Below are positions 1-9,389 of a stretch of 64,000 nt of DNA, piece by piece (the stretch's first letter is position 1; the number at the start of each line of letters is the position of its first letter). The position numbers were made by a program, and so were the translations under genes. The notes beneath the pieces are model-generated. The model saw nothing but the letters and a program-made list of their open reading frames with translations, was not told the DNA's origin and did no database searches. Source of the DNA: an uncultured Pseudomonadales bacterium (GTDB lineage Bacteria > Pseudomonadota > Gammaproteobacteria > Pseudomonadales > Azotimanducaceae); NCBI GenBank assembly GCA_951813295.1, contig CATOTI010000002.1, forward strand, positions 682,001 through 746,000, given 5' to 3'.

Positions 1-1
1 C

Positions 2-1222
2 GGCGAGCCCGAGGAGAGTAAGGACCTCGCGACGTTGTCGGGTCTCAAGGATGCCGCCACGTCTGGTGGCGCGGTCAAAGCGTCGGTCGATATCGCCGGC
101 CGAGGCGGCGGCGGCGTACCGATCGACAGCTACACATTCACGATGCTGCCGGAGCTTTCCGGCCTCGTACCGCTCGTCGGCGTGAATTCGGGACGTTGCT
201 TCGCCGGCAACACGGTGCTCCTCGCATGCTGCGACGTCATCATCGCGGCGGAGAACTCGACCATCGGTCTCGGCGGTCCGGCCATGATCGAAGGCGGGGG
301 ACTCGGGATCTATACGCCGGAGGAAGTCGGTCCGATGTCGTTCCAGGTGCCGAACGGTGTCGTCGACATCCTGGTGAAAGACGATTTTGAGGCCGTCGAA
401 GTCGCCAAGAAGTACATCTCCTACTTTCAGGGCGCTTTTGATCAGTGGGAGACGCCCGACCAGCGCAAGCTCCGTCACATCGTCCCGGAAGACCGCGCCG
501 AAGCCTATGACATGTACGACGTCATCGAGACGATCGCCGATGTCGATTCGATCCTCGAGATCCGCCAGGCGTTCGGGGTCGGCATCATCACCGCGTTCAT
601 TCGAGTCGAAGGCATGCCGCTCGGACTGATCGCAAACAACCCGCAACACCTCTCGGGTGCAATCGACGCGGATGCTTCAGACAAAGCCGCGCGATTCCTG
701 CAGCTCTGCGACACGTTCGATATTCCGGTGCTTTCGCTCATGGACTGCCCCGGGATCATGGCCGGGCCGAGCTTCGAACAAGCATCCCTCTTGCGCAAAG
801 CGGGCCGGCTTTTCGTGACCGGCGCGAACCTCTCGACGCCGCTCTTCGGCATCGTTATCCGCAAGGCCTACGGGCTCGGCGTCCAGGCGATGTGTGGCGG
901 CAGCGCCATGAAGCCTTTCTTCACGATCGCCTGGCCGACCGCCGAGTTCGCTCCTATGACGATCGATGGCAGCGTCAACCTCGCCTTTGGCGACGAACTC
1001 GCGACGGTCGACGATCCCGACGAGCGCGAAGCGATCCGCGCAAAACTCGAGGAAGCGCTCGTCGATCAGGCCAAGGCCGTCAACTCGGGCGGCACGAGCT
1101 ATGGGATTGACGATGTGATCGATCCTGTCGAAACGCGTGATTGGATCGCGCAAGCGCTTCGGACCGTGCCGCCAAAGCCAGCACGCGAGAAGAAAAAACG
1201 CCCCAACGTGGACACCTGGTAG
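2..1222 (+). CDS. Acyl-CoA carboxylase carboxyltransferase, 3' part (cut by window start)
   Basis: The reading frame is open from the window edge, so this is the C-terminal 406 residues of a longer protein. It is a crotonase-fold carboxyltransferase that moves a carboxyl group from biotin to an acyl-CoA. The visible part aligns throughout with the carboxyltransferase end of the next gene: shared blocks include SGLVPLVGV, LLACCD, SYFQG, MDCPGIM, RKAYGLGVQAMC and the same C-terminal tail ending RP-x-VDTW. The gene ends 9 bp before the next start, so they are one operon. Whether it also carries an N-terminal biotin carboxylase cannot be seen. The acyl substrate is not determinable from sequence alone. 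Confidence 0.88.
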   Translation, partial: GEPEESKDLATLSGLKDAATSGGAVKASVDIAGRGGGGVPIDSYTFTMLPELSGLVPLVGVNSGRCFAGNTVLLACCDVIIAAENSTIGLGGPAMIEGGGLGIYTPEEVGPMSFQVPNGVVDILVKDDFEAVEVAKKYISYFQGAFDQWETPDQRKLRHIVPEDRAEAYDMYDVIETIADVDSILEIRQAFGVGIITAFIRVEGMPLGLIANNPQHLSGAIDADASDKAARFLQLCDTFDIPVLSLMDCPGIMAGPSFEQASLLRKAGRLFVTGANLSTPLFGIVIRKAYGLGVQAMCGGSAMKPFFTIAWPTAEFAPMTIDGSVNLAFGDELATVDDPDEREAIRAKLEEALVDQAKAVNSGGTSYGIDDVIDPVETRDWIAQALRTVPPKPAREKKKRPNVDTW

Positions 1223-1231
1223 GAGGCCGCC

Positions 1232-4200
1232 ATGAAGCTACTAGTTGCGAACCGAGGCGAGATCGCCATACGGATCATGCGCGGCGCATCGGAACGGGGG
1301 GTGCCGACCGTGGCGATCTACCCCGCAGATGACGCCGGATCACTACACACCGGCAAGGCCGATGAGGCCGTCGAGATCCCGGGGGTCGGTACCGCCGCCT
1401 ATCTCGACATCGACGCCATCATCTCGGTCGCCAAAGACACCGGCACCGATGCCATCCATCCCGGCTATGGCTTTCTCGCCGAGAACGCCGATCTCGCACG
1501 AGCCTGTGCCGCCAACGGCATCACCTTCGTCGGGCCCAGTGCCGAGATGCTCGAACTCTTCGGCGACAAGGCACGAGCCCGCGCCGCTGCGAGCGACGCT
1601 GGCGTACCCATCATTCGAGGCATCGATCACGCCGTCTCGCTCGACGAAGCGCAAGCCTTCTTCGACACCTTGGGCGAAGGCAGCGCCATGATGATCAAGG
1701 CCATCGGCGGCGGCGGCGGACGCGGTTCACGTCGCGTCACCGCAGCCGACGACCTCGCCGCCGCCTTCGAGCGCTGCCGTACCGAAGCCGAAGCCGCGTT
1801 TGGCAACGGCGACGTCTACGTCGAAGAGTTCATCCAACGTGCACGCCATATCGAGGTGCAGATCCTCGGCGATCAGCACGGCAACATCGTTCATCTCGCC
1901 GAACGCGAGTGCAGCATTCAGCGCCACTTCCAGAAGATTCTCGAAGTCGCCCCGGCGCCCAACCTCGACGCGGCACTGCGTGACGAGATCATCGCCGCGG
2001 CGGTCAAGCTCGCCAGCCACGTTGGTTATTCGAACGCGGGCACTTTCGAGTTCCTGGTCGACGTCTCGGGCAGCGGTCAGCCGTTTGCCTTCATCGAAGC
2101 GAACGCCCGGTTGCAGGTCGAACACACGGTCACCGAGGAAGTGACCGGCATCGACATCGTCAAGGCGCAGCTCGGGATCGCCGAGGGCGCGACTCTCGCA
2201 GAGATCGGTCTCGCCCAGGACGACATCACGACGCGCGGTTACGGGATCCAGGCGCGGGTCTGCATGGAGACCGTGCGCGAGGACGGATCGATCGTGCCGA
2301 CGGCCGGCACCTTGAGTGCTTACGAAGCCCCGAGTGGTCCCGGCATCCGCACCGACGGCTTCGGCTACGCCGGTTATCAGACGAGCCTGTTGTTCGATTC
2401 GTTGCTCGCCAAGGTGATCGGTTACTCGCCGTCGAAGCAGTTCAGTGACGCCATCACGCGCACCAACCGGGCCCTCGCCGAGTTCCGCATCGAGGGGGTC
2501 GAGACCAACATTCCCTTCCTGCGCACTCTGCTCGGCCGAACCGAGTTCGCCGACGGATCCGCTCATACGCGCTTCATCGACGAGAACGCCACCGAACTCG
2601 CGCGGGCCGCTAGCACTGAAACCAACAACCGGTACACACCCGCGGCCGGACTCGAAGCGAGCATTTCGGCGGACGCTGACGACTCGGACTTCCCGACCGG
2701 ACCCGAAGGCTCGGTCGGTCTCGGTTCGCCGATCCAAGGCACGATCGTTGCGATCGACGTCGGTGTCGGCGATACGGTTCGCACCGGGCAGCCTGTGGCC
2801 GTCGTCGAAGCGATGAAGCTTCAACACGACATCAAGGCCGAACGCGGCGGCCTCGTCGTCGACATCTCTATGACCGTGGGCGATGTCGTCCGAGAGGGCT
2901 TCCCGATCGTCTTCGTCGAGGAAAGCGACGACGCGAGCGGCACGGTCGAGGCAGGCACCGGCACAGATCTCGACTTGTTGCGCGACGATATGCGCGAGTA
3001 CTACGACGAAGTCGATCGTAACCTCGACGATGCCCACGAGGACCGCGTCGCGGCCCTGCGCGAAGCCGGGCGGCGCACCGCGCGCGAGAATATCGCCGAC
3101 CTTCTGGACGAAGGTTCGTTCCGCGAGTTCGGTCCGGCCGCGTCCGGTTCCGCCGCCGGCGGGACCATCATCGGCATAGGCAGCGTCAACGCCGATCTTT
3201 TCAGCGACGAGGACTCCCGCGTCGCCCTCATCCACAACAACTACGACATCACGACCACCACCAACGGCGCCGGACACTACAAACAGGAACCCGTGCACGA
3301 GCTCGTGCACGACTTCCAGGTCCCACTCGTGCTTTTTTCCGAAGGAGAGGGCAAGCCGTACGTCGGCTCGCGCGGTTTCCAGAACGGCGTGGGCATGGAC
3401 GGTCAGCTCTTCACCGAGTTCGCCCGACTTTCCGGCCTGGTGCCGCTCGTCGGCGTCTCGACTGGGAACTGCTTCGGACCCAACGCGACCCTCCTCGCCT
3501 GCTGCGACACGATCATCGCGACCAAGCAGTCCACGATCGGCATAGGCGCGGGGCCGAGCGTCACGGAGGCGGCTGGACTCGGCAGCTTCAGCGCCCAGGA
3601 GATCGGCGGCTCGGCGTTCCAATCTGAAAACGGCGACATCGACATCCTGGTCGATGACGACGCCGCCGCCATCGCCGCGGCCAAGCAATATCTGTCCTAC
3701 TTCCAAGGTCCGGTCAGCGAGTGGGAAGCACCGGATCAACGCCGGATGCGACACATCATTCCCGAGAACCGGGTGCGTACCTACGACATGCGCGAAATCA
3801 TGTACACGCTCGCCGATGAAGGGTCCGTGCTCGAGCTACGCAAGGATTTTGGCATTGGAGTCATCACCGCCCTCATCCGGGTCAAAGGCCGGCCGATGGG
3901 CCTCGTCGCCAACAACCCGGCCCACCTCGCCGGCGCGGTCGACAGCCCCGGCGCCGACAAGGGTGCGCGCTTCATGCAACTCGCCGACGCGTTCGACCTG
4001 CCGGTGGTCGTCTTCATGGATTGCCCCGGCATCATGGTCGGCCCGGATCACGAACGGACAGCGCTCGTGCGTCACGCCGTACGAATGTTCAACGTCGGCT
4101 CCAACATTACGACCGCGATGTTCGGCGTGATGGTGCGCAAGGCCTATGGCCTCGGCGTGCAGGCGATGTGTGCCGGTAGCGCCATGATTCCACTCTTCAA

Positions 4201-4483
4201 CGTGGCCTGGCCGACGGCCGAATTCGCCGGGATGAACATCGACGGCGCCGTGAAACTTTCAGCCCGCCGCGAGTTGATGGCGATCGAAGATCCAGAGAAC
4301 CGTAAAGCCGCTTACGACAAACGGGTTGCCGACGGCTACGAAAACGCTCGTGCGATCAACTCCGGCGCGCGGTACGTGATCGACCCGGCGGACACACGGG
4401 CCTGGGTGACGCGCGGCCTCAAGAGCCTGCCACCGAAGGCACCCCGGGAAGGCAAACGCCGCCCCTACGTCGATACCTGGTAG
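1232..4483 (+). CDS. Single-chain biotin-dependent acyl-CoA carboxylase (BC-BCCP-CT fusion)
   Basis: This 1083-residue protein joins three modules. Residues 1-450 are biotin carboxylase with the N-terminal ANRGEIA motif, the HPGYGFL block and the ATP-grasp glycine loop IGGGGGRGS. Residues 490-565 are a biotinyl domain with EAMKL, so Lys529 is the expected biotinylation site (family usually EAMKM). Residues 575-1083 are the two-lobed carboxyltransferase with MDCPGIM and RKAYGLGVQAMC. It would carry out ATP- and bicarbonate-dependent carboxylation of an acyl-CoA in the cytosol without separate subunits, like the single-chain long-chain acyl-CoA carboxylases. The substrate is inferred only as a CoA thioester. 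The start is the ATG following GGAGG at 1222-1226. Confidence 0.92.
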   Translation: MKLLVANRGEIAIRIMRGASERGVPTVAIYPADDAGSLHTGKADEAVEIPGVGTAAYLDIDAIISVAKDTGTDAIHPGYGFLAENADLARACAANGITFVGPSAEMLELFGDKARARAAASDAGVPIIRGIDHAVSLDEAQAFFDTLGEGSAMMIKAIGGGGGRGSRRVTAADDLAAAFERCRTEAEAAFGNGDVYVEEFIQRARHIEVQILGDQHGNIVHLAERECSIQRHFQKILEVAPAPNLDAALRDEIIAAAVKLASHVGYSNAGTFEFLVDVSGSGQPFAFIEANARLQVEHTVTEEVTGIDIVKAQLGIAEGATLAEIGLAQDDITTRGYGIQARVCMETVREDGSIVPTAGTLSAYEAPSGPGIRTDGFGYAGYQTSLLFDSLLAKVIGYSPSKQFSDAITRTNRALAEFRIEGVETNIPFLRTLLGRTEFADGSAHTRFIDENATELARAASTETNNRYTPAAGLEASISADADDSDFPTGPEGSVGLGSPIQGTIVAIDVGVGDTVRTGQPVAVVEAMKLQHDIKAERGGLVVDISMTVGDVVREGFPIVFVEESDDASGTVEAGTGTDLDLLRDDMREYYDEVDRNLDDAHEDRVAALREAGRRTARENIADLLDEGSFREFGPAASGSAAGGTIIGIGSVNADLFSDEDSRVALIHNNYDITTTTNGAGHYKQEPVHELVHDFQVPLVLFSEGEGKPYVGSRGFQNGVGMDGQLFTEFARLSGLVPLVGVSTGNCFGPNATLLACCDTIIATKQSTIGIGAGPSVTEAAGLGSFSAQEIGGSAFQSENGDIDILVDDDAAAIAAAKQYLSYFQGPVSEWEAPDQRRMRHIIPENRVRTYDMREIMYTLADEGSVLELRKDFGIGVITALIRVKGRPMGLVANNPAHLAGAVDSPGADKGARFMQLADAFDLPVVVFMDCPGIMVGPDHERTALVRHAVRMFNVGSNITTAMFGVMVRKAYGLGVQAMCAGSAMIPLFNVAWPTAEFAGMNIDGAVKLSARRELMAIEDPENRKAAYDKRVADGYENARAINSGARYVIDPADTRAWVTRGLKSLPPKAPREGKRRPYVDTW

Positions 4484-4507
4484 CCCCGAACTTTAGAAGG
4501 AAAACCC

Positions 4508-4999
4508 ATGCCGAACCTCGACTTTGACCTGGCCCCCGAAGACTGGCAACCGATCCATGGCGAGCCCGAACTTTCCTACCTCATGCACTACGACTTCCAG
4601 GTGTTGAGCTGGGATCGGGACGCGCACACGGTCGATTTTGTCCTGCGCTTCCATCCCGATGGCGGTCATTGCCCGCGCCATCGCCACCTCGCCGCGACGA
4701 CGGTCATCGTGGTCGAGGGCGAACAACACCTCGATGAAATCCGACCCGACGGCCTGCACCACAAGATGCGAGTTCAGGGCCAATACCACCGATCGAGCGG
4801 CGCGGACGAGTATCCGCACATGGAACGCGGCGGCACGGACGGCGCCACCGTTTTCTACTCGTGCTACGCGCCGGACGGCGCGTTGTTCGAACTGCTCGAC
4901 GACGACCTCGAAGTCACCCACCTCGTGACGATCGACAACATGATCTCGGGTTGGGAAGGGCACCTACAAACCCGATCGTCGGCAAGGGTCGCTTCATAG
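4508..4999 (+). CDS. Cupin-domain protein
   Basis: The 163-residue protein has a cupin metal-binding signature, G-H-CPRHRH around residues 54-60 followed by EGEQHLDE, typical of motif 1 with a loosely conserved motif 2 later. It resembles the ChrR/anifunctional cupins that hold one divalent metal, but no enzyme activity can be assigned. The start follows AGAAGG at 4496-4501. It lies 24 bp after the carboxylase and 5 bp before the DUF3604 gene on the same strand, so it is probably cotranscribed with both. Confidence 0.7.
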   Translation: MPNLDFDLAPEDWQPIHGEPELSYLMHYDFQVLSWDRDAHTVDFVLRFHPDGGHCPRHRHLAATTVIVVEGEQHLDEIRPDGLHHKMRVQGQYHRSSGADEYPHMERGGTDGATVFYSCYAPDGALFELLDDDLEVTHLVTIDNMISGWEGHLQTRSSARVAS

Positions 5000-5004
5000 C
5001 CACC

Positions 5005-6903
5005 ATGCGCTTTTTTGGCTGCCCGATTCTCGCTTGGTTGACCATCGCAGGGGCGGCGTCCGTGCTCGCCAACGAGCCGACCTATTCTCCGAACGTCGCG
5101 GCCGACTACCCCGATCAGTTGCTCTGGGGTGACACCCACGTCCACACGAGCTATTCGACCGGTGATTCCTACGTGGCGGGCAACAATACCGTCACACCGG
5201 AGATCGCTTACCGATTTGCACGTGGTGAAACCGTTACGGCATGGAACGGGATGCGAGCGCGGATCCGCGAACCGCTGGACTTCCTCGTCATCGCCGATCA
5301 CGCGGAAGGACTCGGGCTTGCCTACGAGATGCGCGACGGCAACGAAAAGTTACTCGAGACGCCCACGGGCCAAGCGATGCGCGCGGCATGGGAGGTATTC
5401 GATCTCGACCCCACGTCTCGCGAAGCACTACTCGACTTCAGACGGGCGACGCGCGGTCCCCTCCCCACCGGGATAATCCAGACCATTTGGGAGCGTGTGA
5501 TCGAACGCGCCGAGGCGTTCAACGATCCCGGTACGTTCACGACGTTGATCGGCTACGAATGGACGTCCTCGGGCGCGGCCGCTGGCCGTCGCGGCAACCT
5601 ACACCGCGTCGTCATCTTTGGCGACGGCGCGGAAAAGACGCGCCAGATCGTGCCTTTCTCCGCGGCCGACAGTCCCAATCCGGAAGACCTATGGGCTTTT
5701 CTGCAACGCTATCGCGAGAGCGTGGGTGGGCAAGCGATCTCGATTCCGCACAATTCCAATCTCTCGAACGGCGAAATGTTCTCGCGCACCACCTTCGACG
5801 GCTCCGATCCCACCCCGGAATGGCTTTCGCTGCGCCAAACGATCGAGCCGTTGGTCGAGATTACACAGCAGAAAGGTGATAGCGAGGCACACCCCGTACT
5901 TTCGCCGACCGATGAATTCGCCGATTTCGAGAACTGGAACAGTTGGGCGGGCGTCGTTGCCGACGCAAGCGCGCACTCTTGTTGTCCGGATCGGCGGGAT
6001 CCTGACTTCGACGCTGACGCGCGTCGGGAAATGATGCGTGGCGAATACGTTCGCGAAGCGCTGAAAACGGGCCTCGACTTCGCCGCCGAGTTCGGCGTCA
6101 ATCCATTTCAACTCGGCTTTGCCGGCGGCACGGATACGCACACTTCGCTTGCCTCGGCCGACAACGACAATTTCTGGGCTCAGTACCCCAACACGCCCCC
6201 CACCGCGACTCGGCCGATCGACCGGTTCGTGCCCGGTTGGGAAACGCCGCTTCAATGGGAGACCGCCGCCGGCGGATATATGGCGGTTTGGGCGCGGGAA
6301 AACACACGCGACGCGATCTTTTCGGCCATGCAACGCCGCGAGGTGTATGCGACGACCGGCCCTCGAATCGCCGTCCGGTTCTTCGGCGGATGGTCGTTCA
6401 AACCAGAGGACGCGTTCGCCCCGAACGTCGCGCGTATCGGCTATCAAAACGGTTCCCCGATGGGCCAAACGCTCGACGGCAAGGGCGATGCACCAACTTT
6501 CCTGATCGCCGCACTTCGAGATCCTGAAGGCGCGAACCTCGATCGAGTTCAGATCATCAAGGGATGGCGCGACGCCGACGGCGAACTGCACGAGCAGGTT
6601 TTCAACGTAGCGGTCTCCGGCGCGCGAACGTTGGAAAACGCCGGTTCCGTCGGCTCGACGGTGCGCATCGAGGATGCGAGCTACGACAACTCGATCGGCG
6701 CACCGACCTTGAGCGCGTTCTGGCGAGACCCGGACTTCGACCCTCGAGAACACGCCTTCTACTACGCTCGCGTCATCGAAATCCCGACGCCCCGTTGGCC
6801 CGCCTATGACGCCAAGTATTTCGGCTCGACGCTGCCGGATTCCGTGCCGATGGTCACACGCGAGCGCGCGTACACATCGCCCATCTGGTATTCGCCGAAC
6901 TAG
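5005..6903 (+). CDS. Exported DUF3604 family protein
   Basis: I place the start at the ATG at 5005 because it begins a good signal peptide (MRFFG, hydrophobic core, VLA-NE cleavage near residue 22); an upstream in-frame extension would run through the cupin gene. The 632-residue protein has DUF3604 features: GDTHVHTSYS, IADHAEG, GYEWTS, IPHNSNLS, GGTDTHTS and a C-terminal RDPDFDP...FYYAR...RAYTSPIWY tail. The His/Asp clusters match a PHP-like metal centre, so a periplasmic hydrolase is plausible, but the family has no firm biochemical role. A second full member lies at 36953-38983. Its 3' end overlaps the convergent next gene by 4 bp. Confidence 0.88.
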   Translation: MRFFGCPILAWLTIAGAASVLANEPTYSPNVAADYPDQLLWGDTHVHTSYSTGDSYVAGNNTVTPEIAYRFARGETVTAWNGMRARIREPLDFLVIADHAEGLGLAYEMRDGNEKLLETPTGQAMRAAWEVFDLDPTSREALLDFRRATRGPLPTGIIQTIWERVIERAEAFNDPGTFTTLIGYEWTSSGAAAGRRGNLHRVVIFGDGAEKTRQIVPFSAADSPNPEDLWAFLQRYRESVGGQAISIPHNSNLSNGEMFSRTTFDGSDPTPEWLSLRQTIEPLVEITQQKGDSEAHPVLSPTDEFADFENWNSWAGVVADASAHSCCPDRRDPDFDADARREMMRGEYVREALKTGLDFAAEFGVNPFQLGFAGGTDTHTSLASADNDNFWAQYPNTPPTATRPIDRFVPGWETPLQWETAAGGYMAVWARENTRDAIFSAMQRREVYATTGPRIAVRFFGGWSFKPEDAFAPNVARIGYQNGSPMGQTLDGKGDAPTFLIAALRDPEGANLDRVQIIKGWRDADGELHEQVFNVAVSGARTLENAGSVGSTVRIEDASYDNSIGAPTLSAFWRDPDFDPREHAFYYARVIEIPTPRWPAYDAKYFGSTLPDSVPMVTRERAYTSPIWYSPN

Positions 6904-7394
6904 CTAGAGGCCGGCGCCATGGAAGCCAGTCGGAATGACCACCAATGCCCGGGGCGCACGGGTATCTCGCTCATGTCCCGACCGCGAAGCCGCGCGAGTT
7001 TCCCCGCCCGCGCCGTCCAGGCGAGGTCGAGTTCCGCCTCATTCGTCACTCGCGTGAACGAAATCGGGTAGACGGATTCGCCGATCCGAATCCGCCCGTA
7101 GCCTTCTTCGAGCGCGACCGTCGACCAATGTTTGCCATCGCACTGCGAGCACGACAGGTACAAGCGTTCTTCGGCCGACATGCAGTTCAACGTGATCGAA
7201 TGCGGGATGATGCCCGGCACTTCGACGTAGCAGATGGGCGTGTCGTTAGCGAACGTCCAGTCGTCGATCGACGTCGTCACCTCATCGCCCTGTAGCCACG
7301 CACCGCTAATCCGCTCGCAAGGGCATTGCGTCAGCCAATAGCCGATAGCGACCACCGCCACGACGACGACAACAGCACCAATCCACTTGATCAT
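6900..7394 (-). CDS. Membrane-anchored hypothetical protein
   Basis: The 164-residue protein starts with a single valine-rich transmembrane segment (about residues 4-20) followed by Cys24-Pro-Cys26, then a soluble, probably periplasmic domain with a further Cys pair in LSCSQC. I do not recognise a family. The gene converges with the DUF3604 gene and their stops overlap; upstream lies the hydrolase gene at 7415-8335, same strand, 20 bp away, so the two may be cotranscribed. Coding is supported by GC-rich third positions and a plausible topology. Confidence 0.6.
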   Translation of the reverse strand: MIKWIGAVVVVVAVVAIGYWLTQCPCERISGAWLQGDEVTTSIDDWTFANDTPICYVEVPGIIPHSITLNCMSAEERLYLSCSQCDGKHWSTVALEEGYGRIRIGESVYPISFTRVTNEAELDLAWTARAGKLARLRGRDMSEIPVRPGHWWSFRLASMAPASS

Positions 7395-7414
7395 TTAACG
7401 GCTCCTCGTTGTGC

Positions 7415-8335
7415 CTAGTTCGAGTTCGCCTGGATGTGCGCGAGCGTTTCTCGCAACACCGTTTCCTCGTCTTCCTGAATCAGCCAGTGTCCGGCGTCGA
7501 GTTCGACCAGGCGGTACGGACCATCCATGTAGGGCGGCGCGAGATCGACACCCGGACGACCGATGGCCTGGTCCTGATTGCCCCAGATGAGAACCGTCGG
7601 CACGGCGACCTGACCGATCGCCTGCCGGTCGTCCGTCAAAGCGCCGCGATACCAGTTGAGCGCGCCCGTGAGTGCCCCCGGCTGGCTCAAGACGCGCATG
7701 TATTCTTCCACCTGCTCTGGCGGCGAGGCATTCCAGACGCCACGAAGTGCCGCGAAATCATTGCCCGACAACGCGTTTTCGGCGACGCCGACCTGTCGGA
7801 AGAAGTTCATGTACTGGCTGCGTTCACGCTGTTCGGCGTTGCTCGCGAGCGCGGCGCCGAACGCGTCGATGTGCGGAATCGAGAGCGCCGTCCAGCTCGA
7901 GATTCGTTCGGCGTGCTGGCCGACGATGACCCAGCCGAGACCCGCGCCGTGATCGTGGCCGACGAGGTGGAAGCGGTCGAAGCCGAGGTCCGCCGCCATC
8001 TGGACGATGTCTTCGCCCATCACCGGATAGCCGTAGTTCTCCGCACCTTCCGGCCGCGCGCCGCTGCTATAACCGCGCAGATCGGGGGCGATCGCCGTGT
8101 AGCCGTTGGCAGCCAGGTGTTCGATCAACGGAATCCACATGTGGGAGGTTTCGGGAAAGCCATGGAGAAGAACGACGAGTTCTCCGCCTGCGCCTGCCCG
8201 GCGAACGTCGTAAGTGAACTCACCGACGCTAACCGGCTCGAAGGTCAGGCTCATCGGATCTCCTCCGTCGATCGTGGTACAGGACGCCAGCAGAAACACG
8301 CCGAGCGCACACATCATTCGAACAGCTCGTTTCAT
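7415..8335 (-). CDS. Alpha/beta hydrolase lipoprotein, epoxide-hydrolase-like
   Basis: The N-terminus is a lipoprotein signal with lipobox LLASC (Cys19). The mature part is a classic alpha/beta hydrolase: HGFPE at residues 58-62 (oxyanion loop), DLRGYS, and the nucleophile elbow GHDHG at 126-130. The nucleophile is therefore Asp128, as in soluble epoxide hydrolases and haloalkane dehalogenases, not Ser as in esterases. A late IWGNQDQA supplies an acid and DAGHW the catalytic His. The protein is expected to be tethered to the cell envelope. The natural substrate cannot be told from sequence. Confidence 0.85.
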   Translation of the reverse strand: MKRAVRMMCALGVFLLASCTTIDGGDPMSLTFEPVSVGEFTYDVRRAGAGGELVVLLHGFPETSHMWIPLIEHLAANGYTAIAPDLRGYSSGARPEGAENYGYPVMGEDIVQMAADLGFDRFHLVGHDHGAGLGWVIVGQHAERISSWTALSIPHIDAFGAALASNAEQRERSQYMNFFRQVGVAENALSGNDFAALRGVWNASPPEQVEEYMRVLSQPGALTGALNWYRGALTDDRQAIGQVAVPTVLIWGNQDQAIGRPGVDLAPPYMDGPYRLVELDAGHWLIQEDEETVLRETLAHIQANSN

Positions 8336-8380
8336 CGAACCTCACCTCCGTTTGCGGCGCAGTCTACGCCGTTCACCCGA

Positions 8381-9292
8381 TCACGCTTTGCCGCAAACGA
8401 TGCCGTTCGCAATCGCCGTCCCGCCGGCGTCGGTCAACGTTCTGAAGAGCACCCGTTTCTCGTCACCGACCACCTCTTCAGCCAGGGCTTCGACCGTCAT
8501 GACGGTGTTCAGCAGCACCATCGCGCGCAATTGGCCCATCAGCCGAGTGATCCGAGCGGGATCCCCGTCGAACGCGTGCGCGATGACCGCCGACAACGAC
8601 ATCGCCTTCGTCGCGCTCCCGTGCAGGATGATCTCCGGCAGACCCGCTGCCTTCGCAACACTCGGTTCCGTGTGAATCGGGTTGTAGATCTGCGCGCACT
8701 CCGTGTATTGCTGCGCCGCCTGAGCCGGGACAGGAATCTCCTCGCGCCAGATCGGCGACTCCGCAACGGCGCCGAATGTCGGGGCTTCGTGCTCCGACTC
8801 GATGCTCACGGCCGGGCCGCTGAGCGTCGCACCCCGGGTGATGCCGTTGTAGTCGAGTTCAGCCACCAACTCCCCGCTCGACGACGTCATTCGGTAGCGA
8901 TCCAGCACAAAGACGCCGGGTTTTAGCTGCTTTTTTTCGACCACCCGGCCTTGCGTGGTGATCGCCTCGCCCGGGCGGAACGCGCGATGAATTCGCAGGT
9001 CGGTCGACGCGTGGACACCGAAGGGGGCGGCCCGCCAGTTGACCGGCTGCTCCGGGCGCGCCCGACTCGCCCACTGCAACGAAAAGACGATCCCGGGATG
9101 AATGAATGCGCCGCCCTCACGAAGGTCGTCGTAGTAGCCGGGCGTCGACTCGTTGATCCCGGCCGCATAAGCCATGGTGTAGCGCGTACTCAAGACCATC
9201 GTCTGCGCGACGGACAACACGCCCACATCGTCCGTCGTGAGTTCCCCGGGTCCGCTTGCCTCGACATCGTCACCCGCCGTTCCCTGTGCCAT
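8381..9292 (-). CDS. MaoC-like double hot-dog dehydratase
   Basis: The 303-residue protein has the size of tandem hot-dog (R)-specific enoyl-CoA hydratases. The N-terminal half is a degenerate hot-dog; the C-terminal half carries the hydratase-2 region NPIHTEPSVAKAAG followed by HGSATKAMS. It would hydrate or dehydrate CoA thioesters. It is divergent from the thiolase and crotonase genes at 9390-11648, so the three probably form one acyl-CoA degradation unit controlled from the intergenic region at 9293-9389. Confidence 0.82.
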   Translation of the reverse strand: MAQGTAGDDVEASGPGELTTDDVGVLSVAQTMVLSTRYTMAYAAGINESTPGYYDDLREGGAFIHPGIVFSLQWASRARPEQPVNWRAAPFGVHASTDLRIHRAFRPGEAITTQGRVVEKKQLKPGVFVLDRYRMTSSSGELVAELDYNGITRGATLSGPAVSIESEHEAPTFGAVAESPIWREEIPVPAQAAQQYTECAQIYNPIHTEPSVAKAAGLPEIILHGSATKAMSLSAVIAHAFDGDPARITRLMGQLRAMVLLNTVMTVEALAEEVVGDEKRVLFRTLTDAGGTAIANGIVCGKA

Positions 9293-9389
9293 CTAACGTC
9301 CCTTCGTTCATCAATCATCGATGAGCGTAGCAAACCAAACACGGGCCAACTTGCGTCAGAATTGCCCGGTTGGATCACGACGAACGCCG

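Noticed and set aside
1727..3754. 675-aa open frame on the minus strand
   Set aside because: Antisense shadow of the carboxylase gene; high GC3 bias leaves the opposite strand free of stops.
7409..8926. 505-aa plus-strand open frame
   Set aside because: Antisense shadow of the epoxide-hydrolase-like and MaoC genes.
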